DNA of 64,000 nucleotides, taken from positions 1 to 64,000 of the forward strand of contig JAKFEY010000027.1 in NCBI GenBank assembly GCA_036675475.1. The letters are read 5' to 3'. This stretch comes from JALYRV01 sp036675475. GTDB lineage: Bacteria > Acidobacteriota > Vicinamibacteria > Vicinamibacterales > SCN-69-37. Of the stretch, positions 1 to 6,504 are shown in pieces. How positions within the stretch are numbered: the stretch's first letter is position 1; each line of letters begins with the position of its first letter. A program made the position numbers and the translations under genes. The notes below the pieces were generated by a model, which made no database searches, was not told the DNA's origin, and saw only the letters and a program-made list of their open reading frames with translations.

Positions 1-138
1 GTGGCTGGCGTGCAGACGCGCGAAATCCGCGTCCGGGGATGGCTCACGGCGCTCGGCAGACCCTGAAAGGTCACCTGGCCGGCCGAGCTGTTTCGCGATG
101 GACTCGCGCACGAGCGCGCGCAGTTCCTGATCGTTCAC
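1..138 (-). CDS. N-terminus of a probable microcompartment-encapsulated enzyme (partial)
   Basis: Only the first 46 codons are inside the window; the gene runs off the left edge. It starts at a GTG (136-138) and reads VNDQELRALVRESIAKQLG followed by a Gly/Pro/Ser-rich linker. A short amphipathic helix plus a flexible linker is the usual form of an N-terminal encapsulation peptide on BMC cargo enzymes such as the PduP-type aldehyde dehydrogenase. The gene lies directly downstream of three BMC-P genes in the same orientation. Coding and the encapsulation role are inferred from helix pattern and context; the enzyme type cannot be told from this fragment. An aldehyde dehydrogenase is the expected member of such loci. 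Confidence 0.6.
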   Translation of the reverse strand, partial: MNDQELRALVRESIAKQLGRPGDLSGSAERREPSPDADFARLHASH

Positions 139-152
139 GCGTCTAATCTCCG

Positions 153-217
153 CGACATCGCTTGACGTGACATGCCTGGTCTCGCCTCATGAAAGCATGC
201 CACGTCAAGCGACGTCG
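153..217. repeat. 23-bp inverted repeat between BMC-P gene and downstream enzyme gene
   Basis: Arms at 153-175 and 195-217 match at 21 of 23 positions, with a 19-nt loop. The right arm contains the stop codon of the BMC-P gene ending at 205. No T-run follows, so this is not a classic intrinsic terminator. In mRNA it would be a strong intercistronic hairpin that could stop exonucleases or set shell-to-enzyme ratios (inference). Confidence 0.75.
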
Positions 218-486
218 CCCTGCAGTTCAACCTGATCGACAATCCCGATGATCGCGGCGTCGACAGGCGCGGCCTTGCGCCCGAGCGCTTCGCCCGCCGC
301 CCGGCCTTCGATCACCACCAGCACCTTTTCGCCGACACCGGCGCCGCAGGAATCGATCGCAAGAATCGCCGCACCCCGCGGCTCATCGTCGAGCCCGAGA
401 ATCTGCACGAGCAGCAGCGTCGCGCTCTCGAGCTTCTGGCTCTTCTGCGTCGAGACGACCGTGCCGACCACTCGCCCGATCAGCAT
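205..486 (-). CDS. BMC-P shell protein (EutN/CcmL family), third copy
   Basis: This is a 93-residue EutN/CcmL-family pentameric vertex protein of a bacterial microcompartment shell. It begins MLIGRVVGTVVST and carries the family's C-terminal strand signature VDAAIIGIVDQVEL. Glycine-rich GAGVGEKVLVV in the middle is also typical, and the length fits the family (about 85-95 residues). It is the last of three BMC-P paralogues in a row on the minus strand, which is characteristic of planctomycete/verrucomicrobial-type sugar-phosphate microcompartments. Family is seen directly; pentamer and vertex role are known for the family. Confidence 0.93.
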   Translation of the reverse strand: MLIGRVVGTVVSTQKSQKLESATLLLVQILGLDDEPRGAAILAIDSCGAGVGEKVLVVIEGRAAGEALGRKAAPVDAAIIGIVDQVELQGDVA

Positions 487-488
487 GA

Positions 489-521
489 TGGTTGCTGGTT
501 GTCGGTTGCTGGTCGCTGGTG
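489..521. repeat. GTTGCTGG-type heptamer repeat between BMC-P genes
   Basis: Imperfect tandem copies of a GTTGCTG/GTCGCTG heptamer sit immediately upstream of the BMC-P start at 486. The same unit recurs at 833-867, 940-971 and 3387-3460. Over 7-base steps it translates into pseudo-peptides rich in LVAG and QQPATSN in all frames, which creates spurious ORFs. Function unknown. Confidence 0.7.
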
Positions 522-565
522 CAAGCCGGCCGCGACAACGCGCGACCGGCTAATCTTGATGACCT

Positions 566-832
566 TCACGGGACGTCAACCTCGTCGACGATGCCCACGA
601 CGCAGGCGTCGGCGGGCGGCAGGGCGGGATAGAACGGGAACGACGCTTCCTTGCCCTTCACGAAGAACACGCGCTCGCCCACGCCGGCGCCCACCGAATC
701 GAGCGCCACCAGCGTGCGGCCGGCATCCCTGCCGTCGGCGCCAATCGGCTGCACGACGAGTAGTTTGATGCTGTCGAGCTCCGCATCCTTCATGGTGCAG
801 ACCACGTCGCCGACGACACGGGCTAGCTGCAT
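566..832 (-). CDS. BMC-P shell protein (EutN/CcmL family), second copy
   Basis: An 88-residue EutN/CcmL-family vertex protein starting MQLARVVGDVVCT and ending with the conserved strand DACVVGIVDEVDV. It shares the GAGVGERVFFV core with the neighbouring copies but differs from them at many positions. Several distinct BMC-P proteins per locus are common in this class of shells. It is preceded by a 139-bp spacer holding heptamer repeats and a strong hairpin, much longer than the other gaps in the operon. Function is by family; which paralogue fills which vertex cannot be read from sequence. Confidence 0.93.
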   Translation of the reverse strand: MQLARVVGDVVCTMKDAELDSIKLLVVQPIGADGRDAGRTLVALDSVGAGVGERVFFVKGKEASFPFYPALPPADACVVGIVDEVDVP

Positions 833-971
833 GTCGGTTGCGCGTTGTCGGTGGCTGGTTGCTGGTGTGAGCCTCGCGGCACAACGGCCGCTCGGCTAAG
901 AGGATTCAGCGGGCGGCGCGTTGTCGCCGCCCGCTCATACCGGCAACCGGCAACCAGCAACCAGCAACCAG
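833..971. repeat. Nested inverted repeats and hairpin in the spacer between two BMC-P genes
   Basis: The heptamer array at 833-867 and its inverted counterpart at 940-971 flank a perfect 11-bp stem (908-918 with 925-935, loop CGTTGT). The spacer transcript can therefore fold as a hairpin inside a larger hairpin. There is no U-tract. It may act as an mRNA stability or processing element that separates expression of the shell genes (inference). Confidence 0.7.
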
Positions 972-1241
972 TCATGATTTCACTTCGACATGATCGACGA
1001 TGCCGATGACGGCGGCGTCCACGGGCGAGTCCTTGAGGCCGGAGGCCATGCGGGCGGAGCTGCCGCTGACGATGAGCACGGTTTCGCCGACGCCGGCGTC
1101 GACCGTGTCCACCGCGACGAGGTAATTGCCTTCGGGTTTTCCGGCAGGATCGATCGGACGGGCGACCAGCAGCTTGCTGCTGACCAGCCGCTCGTCCTTG
1201 CGTGTCGCCACGACGGTGCCGACAATGCGCGCGAGAAGCAT
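972..1241 (-). CDS. BMC-P shell protein (EutN/CcmL family), first copy
   Basis: An 89-residue EutN/CcmL-family vertex protein with N-terminal MLLARIVGTVVATRK and C-terminal VDAAVIGIVDHVEV. It lies 12 bp after the BMC-H gene and so is certainly cotranscribed with it. Together with the two other BMC-P genes it would cap the vertices of the shell whose facets are made by the BMC-H protein. The assignment rests on length, the two conserved strands and position. Confidence 0.93.
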   Translation of the reverse strand: MLLARIVGTVVATRKDERLVSSKLLVARPIDPAGKPEGNYLVAVDTVDAGVGETVLIVSGSSARMASGLKDSPVDAAVIGIVDHVEVKS

Positions 1242-1253
1242 GCGCGGCCGGCC

Positions 1254-1550
1254 TTACGACTTCGCGCCGGTGCTGGCTTTGCCGATCGGCAGGATGTCTT
1301 CGAGGTTGGCGTGCGGGCGCGGAATGACGTGCACCGACACCAGCTCGCCCACGCGCCGCGCGGCGGCCGCGCCGGCATCGGTGGCGGCCTTCACCGCCGC
1401 GACGTCGCCGCGCACGATGGCCGTGACGTAGCCCGCGCCGATCTTTTCCCAGCCGACCAGGCTCACCTTCGCGGCTTTCACCATCGCGTCGGCCGCCTCA
1501 ATCATGGCCACCAGACCCTTGGTCTCGACCATTCCGAGCGCTTCGCCCAT
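1254..1550 (-). CDS. BMC-H hexameric shell protein (PduA/CsoS1 type)
   Basis: This 98-residue single-BMC-domain protein has a nearly canonical core: MVETKGLVAMIEAADAM, then KIGAGYVTAIVRGDVAAV, then KAATDAGAAAARRVGE and HVIPRPH. Such proteins form hexamers that tile the facets of microcompartments and pass small metabolites through a central pore. The pore loop, GSG in PduA, reads GAG here, so the pore-lining Ser is replaced by Ala and the opening should be less polar. It lies downstream of the aldolase gene and upstream of three BMC-P genes. No second BMC-H and no BMC-T are in the window; they may lie beyond the left edge. Confidence 0.96.
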   Translation of the reverse strand: MGEALGMVETKGLVAMIEAADAMVKAAKVSLVGWEKIGAGYVTAIVRGDVAAVKAATDAGAAAARRVGELVSVHVIPRPHANLEDILPIGKASTGAKS

Positions 1551-1556
1551 CTTTTC

Positions 1557-1597
1557 TCTCCGGCGGGGGCCCCTGCACCCCGCCTAGCTCGGTCGCT
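1557..1597. repeat. About 40-bp GC-rich direct repeat, copy 1
   Basis: A block reading TCTCCGGCGGGG, a C-run, TGCACCCCGCCT and GCTCGGTCGC lies between the BMC-H and aldolase genes. A nearly identical block in the same orientation is at 2723-2765. Each copy contains an imperfect GGCGGGG/CCCCGCC stem. The two copies sit in intercistronic spaces of the same operon. Confidence 0.65.
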
Positions 1598-1636
1598 CGC
1601 GGGGCCCCAATGCCCCGCTCCGCTTCCTCGCGGTGC

Positions 1637-2473
1637 CTAATCCCTGGTAATCGCCTTGACGGCGTCCTCAATGAGGGCCGTCAGCTCGCGGTATGTTAGC
1701 TGAATTCCCGCTTCCGCGCCCGTCCCGGATGGAACCAGCCGCGCGGCCGATTCCGGCGCGAACACCACCTGGCACGTCTCCCCCGCCCCGCTCACATCGT
1801 CGGCGCAAATGGGCGCGGGGGCCGCGATGCCGTAGTGGCCGCGCAGATCCTGCAGCCGCCGGACCTCATCGCGCGACAGCAGATGCTCGCGCCCGAGCAG
1901 CCGCGCCACCAGCGTGATGTTGGCCGCGTGCTCGATCGTCTCCATCTTGTAGTACGCCGAGAACAGGTCTTTGCCGAGCGCCAGCGCCCCGTGATTGGCG
2001 AGCAGCATGCCGTCGTGCGCCTTGACGTACTTGGCCACGGCCGCCGGCAGCTCGCTGGTTGACGGCGTGCCGTACTCCGCAATGGGAATGCTGCCCAGCG
2101 TCGTCACGACCTCCGCAAGGACGGCGCGATCGAGCGCAACGCCGGCCACCGCGAACCCGGTGGCCAGCGGCGGATGGGCGTGCACGACGGCCTGCACATC
2201 GGGCCGCTCGCGGTACGCGACGAGATGCATCTGAATTTCGGTGGATGGGCGGCGGCCGCCGGCATCGCCCACCACGCGGCCGTCGAAGTCGGTGACGACC
2301 ATCATGTCGGGCGTCATGAAGCCCTTCGACACGCCCGCGGGCGTCATCAGCAGCCGCGAGGCATCGAGGCGCACGCTGATGTTGCCGTCGTTCGACGCCA
2401 CATAGCCGCGCGCGTACAGGCGGCGGCCGACTTCGACGATGTCGGCGCGGAGGGTGGCTTCAGACGCGCTCAC
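1637..2473 (-). CDS. Class II aldolase (fuculose/rhamnulose-1-phosphate aldolase type) with C-terminal encapsulation peptide
   Basis: This 278-residue zinc aldolase of the AraD/FucA family would split fuculose- or rhamnulose-1-phosphate into lactaldehyde and dihydroxyacetone phosphate. Visible motifs are SNDGNISVR, STEIQMH, the zinc ligand pair HAHPP and the third histidine in LLANHGAL. The catalytic domain ends near residue 215; a linker follows and then the amphipathic helix TYRELTALIEDAVKAI at the very C-terminus. This matches known C-terminal encapsulation peptides. The gene precedes the shell genes, so it is the likely signature enzyme of the compartment. It overlaps the upstream gene by 4 bp. 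Exact sugar is inferred from family and locus type. Confidence 0.9.
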   Translation of the reverse strand: MSASEATLRADIVEVGRRLYARGYVASNDGNISVRLDASRLLMTPAGVSKGFMTPDMMVVTDFDGRVVGDAGGRRPSTEIQMHLVAYRERPDVQAVVHAHPPLATGFAVAGVALDRAVLAEVVTTLGSIPIAEYGTPSTSELPAAVAKYVKAHDGMLLANHGALALGKDLFSAYYKMETIEHAANITLVARLLGREHLLSRDEVRRLQDLRGHYGIAAPAPICADDVSGAGETCQVVFAPESAARLVPSGTGAEAGIQLTYRELTALIEDAVKAITRD

Positions 2474-2718
2474 GGCTTCGCGTCATGATACTTGGCGCGA
2501 CAGGTCTCGGAGCAGAAGTAGAGGGTGTCGGCGCCGGAGCCGACCTTGATGGCGCGGTCGGGCAGCAGATACGTGCCGCACACCGGATCGCGCACCAGCG
2601 GCATGGATTTCCGGCCGGTCTTGCGCTCCGCGCGCGGCCGGCGCAGCGGCCCCATGATCAGGCGCCAGAGAATCCTGAGAATGATCAGGATCAGGATGAT
2701 GCGAAGGACCCAGCTCAT
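2470..2718 (-). CDS. Small membrane-anchored metal-binding-like protein (PP0621/TRASH-like)
   Basis: 82 residues. The N-terminus (about residues 4-22) is a hydrophobic helix rich in Ile/Leu, followed by a basic stretch. The C-terminal part has RDPVCGTYL and YFCSETCRAKY, a CxxxC-type arrangement of YHS/TRASH-like domains that may bind metal. Its stop overlaps the aldolase start (ATGA), so it is translationally coupled to it. A role in the microcompartment is not evident; it could be a hitchhiking member of the transcription unit. Family resemblance to PP0621-type proteins is my recognition, not a database result. Confidence 0.75.
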   Translation of the reverse strand: MSWVLRIILILIILRILWRLIMGPLRRPRAERKTGRKSMPLVRDPVCGTYLLPDRAIKVGSGADTLYFCSETCRAKYHDAKP

Positions 2719-2722
2719 TTAA

Positions 2723-2765
2723 TCTCCGGCGGGGCCCCCTGCACCCCGCCTGGCTCCGTCGCGCT
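2723..2765. repeat. About 40-bp GC-rich direct repeat, copy 2
   Basis: Second copy of the block found at 1557-1597, between the TPR gene and the small membrane protein gene. The shared sequence starts TCTCCGGCGGGG and contains TGCACCCCGCCT and GTCGC. Confidence 0.65.
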
Positions 2766-3385
2766 CATGATCCTGATCCTCCCGGCGTGCCGGTGGCGGG
2801 ATGCGCCGAGCGCAGGCCCTCGAGCGCGCGCTTCGCGGCCTGGCCTTCGGGCGATTCAGGCGCGAGCTGCACGACGCGCTCCCACGACTTGGCGGCGGCG
2901 TCGAGATCCTGCTTGGCAAACGCCTGCACGATGCCCTGATTCAGCATCGTCTTCGTGTGGGATGGATTGAGGCTGAGCGAATGGCGAAACTGCTCGAGCG
3001 CCTTGTCCGCCTGGTTCGTGTAATAGAACGCAATCCCGAGATCGGTGCTGACGTCGGGATCGGCGGGCTGAATGCGCAGCGACTCCTGATACCAGCGGAT
3101 GGCCTCATCGAAGCGATCGACGTCGAAATACAGATTGCCGAGCTCGGCGCGCACGCGCGCGTTCTGCGGCTCCGCCGCGGCCTGCGCCGCCAGCTGATTC
3201 GCGCGGCGGTCGTCGAGCGCGCGCGCGGGCTGCTGGGCGGCCTGGCCTCCCGCAGCGGGCGCCGCGGCCTGCTGCTGCGCCGGCGGCGTTACCGCCGCCG
3301 GCACGCGCTGGCTGCCGATGATCCAGCCCACCATCAAGCCGAAGAAGGTGCCGGAGATGGCGAAAAACAGGGATTCGCGGGACAT
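2765..3385 (-). CDS. Membrane-anchored TPR protein
   Basis: 206 residues from ATG at 3385 (MSRESLFFAISGTFFG). I place the start there because the upstream in-frame extension is encoded by the heptamer repeat. A hydrophobic segment near residues 8-25 anchors it, then comes an Ala/Gln/Pro linker. From about residue 70 there are two to three TPR units, visible as ELGNLYFDVDRFDEAIRWYQ and LGIAFYYTNQADKALEQF. TPR proteins mediate protein contacts; no partner can be named. It sits between pdxJ and the microcompartment genes and may belong to either unit. Confidence 0.85.
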   Translation of the reverse strand: MSRESLFFAISGTFFGLMVGWIIGSQRVPAAVTPPAQQQAAAPAAGGQAAQQPARALDDRRANQLAAQAAAEPQNARVRAELGNLYFDVDRFDEAIRWYQESLRIQPADPDVSTDLGIAFYYTNQADKALEQFRHSLSLNPSHTKTMLNQGIVQAFAKQDLDAAAKSWERVVQLAPESPEGQAAKRALEGLRSAHPATGTPGGSGS

Positions 3386-3386
3386 A

Positions 3387-3460
3387 GCTGGTTGTTGGTT
3401 GCTCGTTGCTGGTTGCTGGTGAACGTCCACCAGCAACCAGCAACCAGCTACCAGCAACCC
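3387..3460. repeat. Long heptamer-based hairpin between pdxJ and the TPR gene
   Basis: Left arm 3387-3420 and right arm 3429-3460 are near-perfect reverse complements built from GTTGCTG units, with an 8-nt loop (GAACGTCC). It lies immediately upstream of the TPR start codon and just after the pdxJ stop at 3462. It could terminate or process the pdxJ transcript or mask translation of the next gene; no U-tract is present. Confidence 0.75.
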
Positions 3461-3461
3461 A

Positions 3462-4238
3462 TCATATCAAGACGTTCAGATATTCCCGGACCGCCCGGTC
3501 GAGGCCCGTGAACAGCGCGCGGCTGATGAGGGCGTGGCCGATGGAGACTTCGTCGAGGTGCGGCAGCGTCTTGAACAGCGGCAGGTTGTCGAGATCGAGG
3601 TCGTGACCCGCGTTGATGCCGAGCCCGAGACTGTGTGCGAGCTCCGCGGCGGCGGCATAGCCGGAAAAGGCCGCCGCACCTTGCTTCGGGCCGGCCGCGA
3701 AGTCGCGCGCAAAAGGCTCGGTGAACAGCTCGACGCGGTTGGCGCCGAGCCGCTTCGCCCATCTGATCGGCGCCTCGGCCGGGTCCACGAAGAGGCTGAC
3801 GCGAATATTTTCGAGTTGCAGGCGGCGGATGATCGCGGTCAGGCGCTCGGGTGACGTGTCGGCCGGCCAGCCGGCCTGGCTCGTGATTTCGCCCGGCACG
3901 ACCGGCACCAGCGTGCACTGATGCGGCTTGACCTCGAGCACGAGGTCCATCAGATCCGCGCGCGGATCGCCCTCGATGTTGAACTCGACGCGATCGCGCA
4001 CCGGCGCGAGCGCCGCCGCGATGTCGCGGACGTCCTGGCGCGTGATGTGGCGCTCGTCGGCGCGGGGGTGCACCGTGATGCCGGGCGCGCCGGCGTCGAC
4101 ACAGGCGCGCACCGCATCCACGACGCTGGGCACGCGCCCGCCGCGTGAATTACGAATCGTCGCGACTTTGTTGACGTTGACGCTGAGGCGGATGCCGGGA
4201 CTGAAGTTCCGGCCCACCGCCGCGTCCCGGCCTACCAC
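3462..4238 (-). CDS. pdxJ: Pyridoxine 5'-phosphate synthase
   Basis: PdxJ condenses 3-amino-1-hydroxyacetone phosphate with deoxyxylulose 5-phosphate to make pyridoxine 5'-phosphate (vitamin B6 pathway). The protein has SVNVNKVATIRNSRGG, GITVHPRADERHI, FNIEGDP, HQCTLVP, GINAGHDL and SIGHALISRAL, all family hallmarks. From the GTG at 4238 it is 258 residues. The first 15 or so residues (VGRDAAVGRNFSPG) come from a dispersed palindromic repeat, whereas PdxJ proteins usually begin at the Ile-Arg-Leu-Ser strand. A second GTG inside the element is an alternative start. The gene overlaps glmM by 7 bp and closes the cdaA-cdaR-glmM operon. Confidence 0.96.
   Translation of the reverse strand: MVGRDAAVGRNFSPGIRLSVNVNKVATIRNSRGGRVPSVVDAVRACVDAGAPGITVHPRADERHITRQDVRDIAAALAPVRDRVEFNIEGDPRADLMDLVLEVKPHQCTLVPVVPGEITSQAGWPADTSPERLTAIIRRLQLENIRVSLFVDPAEAPIRWAKRLGANRVELFTEPFARDFAAGPKQGAAAFSGYAAAAELAHSLGLGINAGHDLDLDNLPLFKTLPHLDEVSIGHALISRALFTGLDRAVREYLNVLI
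4194..4237. repeat. Dispersed palindromic element (GTAGGCCGGGAC type) forming the pdxJ 5' end
   Basis: Read on the minus strand the element contains GTAGGCCGGGAC, GTGGGCCGGAAC, TTC and AGTCCCGGC. Related elements are at 11845-11901 and inside queA at 13171-13196. Here it supplies the stop-proximal bases of glmM and the first codons of pdxJ. Confidence 0.7.
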
Positions 4239-5599
4239 CGCGTCACCACGTCGGCGATCTCGTCGGCCCAGGCGCGGATTTGCTGCTGGTCGCGGCCTTC
4301 AATCATGATGCGCAGCAGGGGTTCGGTGCCGGAGTAGCGCACCAGCAGACGGCCCTCGCCTTCGAGCTGCTGCTCGACGCGCTTCATGACGGCCACCACG
4401 GCTGGATCGCCGTCGAGCGGCCGCTTCTCGCGCACCTTCACGTTGACCAGCACCTGCGGATAGGCCACCAGATCGCCGGCCAGCGACGCGAGCGATCGGC
4501 CCGTGTCGGCCATGACGCGCAGCACCGCCATCGCGGTGGCCAGGCCGTCGCCGGTCGGCAGGTGCTCCTCGAAGATCACGTGCCCCGACTGCTCGCCGCC
4601 GAGCGCGATGCCGCGCTTCTGCATTTCTTCGGCGACGTACTTGTCGCCGACGTTGCACCGCGGCATTTCGATGCCGTGCTCGCGCAGCTTCAGCTCGAGG
4701 CCGATGTTGCTCATCACCGTGGCGACGACCCCGTTGCCCGGCAGCAGGCCCAGCGACTTGCGGTGCAGCGCGCACATCAGCAGCACGGCATCGCCGTCGA
4801 CGACCGAACCGTCGGCGGCGATGAAGATGGCGCGATCACCGTCGCCGTCAAAGGCCACGCCGAAGTCGCGGCCGTGCCGGACGACGAACTCGGACAGCAG
4901 CTCGGGATGCGTCGAGCCGCACTTCAGGTTGATGTTGCGGCCGTCGGGGCTCGCGCCAATCACCAGCGTATCGAGCCCGAGCCCGTGAAACAGCCGCGGG
5001 CCGGCGAGGCTCGTGGCGCCGTTGGCGCAGTCGATGGCCATCTTCACGCCGTACAGCCGCGACGGATCGGGCAGCATCTTCCGGACGTGCGCCACGTACT
5101 CGTCGGTGTATTCCACGCGCAGCACGGCGTCGCTGATGCCCTCGACGTCGGCTTCCCACGAGCGATCGGCCACCATGTCTTCGATTTCTCGCTCGCGCGC
5201 TTCGCTGATCTTCTCGCCGCGGTCCGAGAAGATCTTGATGCCGTTGTCTTCGTACGGATTGTGCGAGGCCGAGATCACGACGCCCGCGTCGTAGCGGCGG
5301 GCCGCGGTGAGAAACGCGATCGCCGGCGTGGGAATCACGCCCGCGGTTTCCGTCGCCCCGCCCTCGAACACCGCCCCGCGCGAGAGCGCGCGCTCGATCC
5401 ACGCGCCCGACTCACGCGTGTCGCGGCCGATCAGGATGCGCGGCTTGTAGGCGCGGCGTCCCGGCTCGCGCGGCTGCGTGCGGATGATGGCCGCGCCCAG
5501 CCGCGTAATCGTCGGAATGTCGAGCGGATGATTGCCGGCGACACCGCGGACGCCGTCGGTGCCGAACAGGGGATGCCGTCTGCGTGTTGGTGAACTCAC
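4232..5599 (-). CDS. glmM: Phosphoglucosamine mutase
   Basis: GlmM interconverts glucosamine 6-phosphate and glucosamine 1-phosphate on the way to UDP-GlcNAc and peptidoglycan. The 455-residue protein has FGTDGVRGVAG at the N-terminus, the catalytic phosphoserine motif SASHNP (Ser about residue 112), the metal-binding DGDGDR loop and the C-terminal phosphate-binding RYSGTEPLLRIMIEG. It overlaps cdaR by 4 bp. The order cdaA-cdaR-glmM is a conserved arrangement in bacteria; in Gram-positives CdaR and GlmM bind and modulate CdaA. That the same control operates here is inferred from synteny. Confidence 0.98.
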   Translation of the reverse strand: MSSPTRRRHPLFGTDGVRGVAGNHPLDIPTITRLGAAIIRTQPREPGRRAYKPRILIGRDTRESGAWIERALSRGAVFEGGATETAGVIPTPAIAFLTAARRYDAGVVISASHNPYEDNGIKIFSDRGEKISEAREREIEDMVADRSWEADVEGISDAVLRVEYTDEYVAHVRKMLPDPSRLYGVKMAIDCANGATSLAGPRLFHGLGLDTLVIGASPDGRNINLKCGSTHPELLSEFVVRHGRDFGVAFDGDGDRAIFIAADGSVVDGDAVLLMCALHRKSLGLLPGNGVVATVMSNIGLELKLREHGIEMPRCNVGDKYVAEEMQKRGIALGGEQSGHVIFEEHLPTGDGLATAMAVLRVMADTGRSLASLAGDLVAYPQVLVNVKVREKRPLDGDPAVVAVMKRVEQQLEGEGRLLVRYSGTEPLLRIMIEGRDQQQIRAWADEIADVVTRW

Positions 5600-6504
5600 C
5601 GGATGCGGACTTCCACGACCGCGGGCTCGATGCGCGTCACGCCGAACGCGCGCGACGGATCGATGCGAACCGGAAGATTGTACCGGCCGGGTCCGAGCCC
5701 GGCAAGATCGACGAACGCGACGATGGCGCCGGGTTCGAGCTGCGCGAGGGCGTCGCGGCCGCCGCGGACCGCCACCGTGATCGTGGACAGGACCTCCGCC
5801 GTGGCGCCCTGCGGCGTGTTGCGCGGCTGCACGCTGATGTTGCCCAGCGTGCGCTCAATCGGCGCGGGCTCGATCTCGATGGTGACCGTCGCCGTCACCG
5901 GCTCCGGAAGGCGCAGCGCGCTGTCGTCGAGCCCCACCGTGACGCTGCGCTCCACGCGCTCGGTCGCGCCGTCAATCGACACCGGCTCGGTTGTCGCGTC
6001 ACGAAGCGCGTGGACGTCGGACGACGGCCCCACCACTTCAACCGCCGACGGCGACACCGTCACGCGCCCCACCACATAACCGGGCGCCGGCTCACCTTCG
6101 ACATCGGGCCGGATCGGCACCATCCGCGACTCCCCAACCTCGAACGCCAGTGACACGGTCTGCGGAATGACCTGCGAGACGGTGACCCCGAACGGCGCGC
6201 GCACCTGATCGGTGCGGAGATGGAAGAGGCGCGATCCCGGCCGCGCCGCCTCGAGGTCGAGTTTGGCGACGACGTCGCCGGGCTGCAGGCGGCTGAGCAG
6301 CCCCGACGACCCGCGCAGCCGCACTTCGACCTGATCGGGCGGGTTGCCAACCATCTCGAGCCGCTCGGGCCGGTTCTGCATCTCGAGCGGCACGTTCACG
6401 ATGCGCTCCACCACGTGCTCGCCCGCCATGGTGAACCACAGCAGCGTCGCGATGGCCAGCGCCAGCGCCTTCAGCCCGAGATTGCGAAAGGGGTTGTAGG
6501 CCAT
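5596..6504 (-). CDS. cdaR: YbbR-domain protein, putative regulator of diadenylate cyclase
   Basis: 302 residues with one N-terminal membrane helix (ALAIATLLWFTMAG, about residues 13-27) followed by an extracytoplasmic region of repeated beta-rich YbbR units, recognisable as VPLEMQNRPERLEM, VNIEVQ-like strands and repeated P-Q/V-VE patterns. YbbR/CdaR proteins bind the membrane cyclase CdaA and alter its activity. It begins one base into the cdaA stop (TGATG) and overlaps glmM by 4 bp, so the three proteins are translationally coupled. Symbol is given by synteny and domain type. Confidence 0.9.
   Translation of the reverse strand: MAYNPFRNLGLKALALAIATLLWFTMAGEHVVERIVNVPLEMQNRPERLEMVGNPPDQVEVRLRGSSGLLSRLQPGDVVAKLDLEAARPGSRLFHLRTDQVRAPFGVTVSQVIPQTVSLAFEVGESRMVPIRPDVEGEPAPGYVVGRVTVSPSAVEVVGPSSDVHALRDATTEPVSIDGATERVERSVTVGLDDSALRLPEPVTATVTIEIEPAPIERTLGNISVQPRNTPQGATAEVLSTITVAVRGGRDALAQLEPGAIVAFVDLAGLGPGRYNLPVRIDPSRAFGVTRIEPAVVEVRIR

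Noticed and set aside
3386..3457. 24-residue N-terminal extension of the TPR protein
   Set aside because: It is encoded entirely by the heptamer repeat; a hydrophobic anchor starting MSRESLFF at 3385 gives a normal protein.
3387..3460. CRISPR-like array
   Set aside because: The 7-base units are contiguous, have no spacers and form inverted pairs. No cas genes are present.
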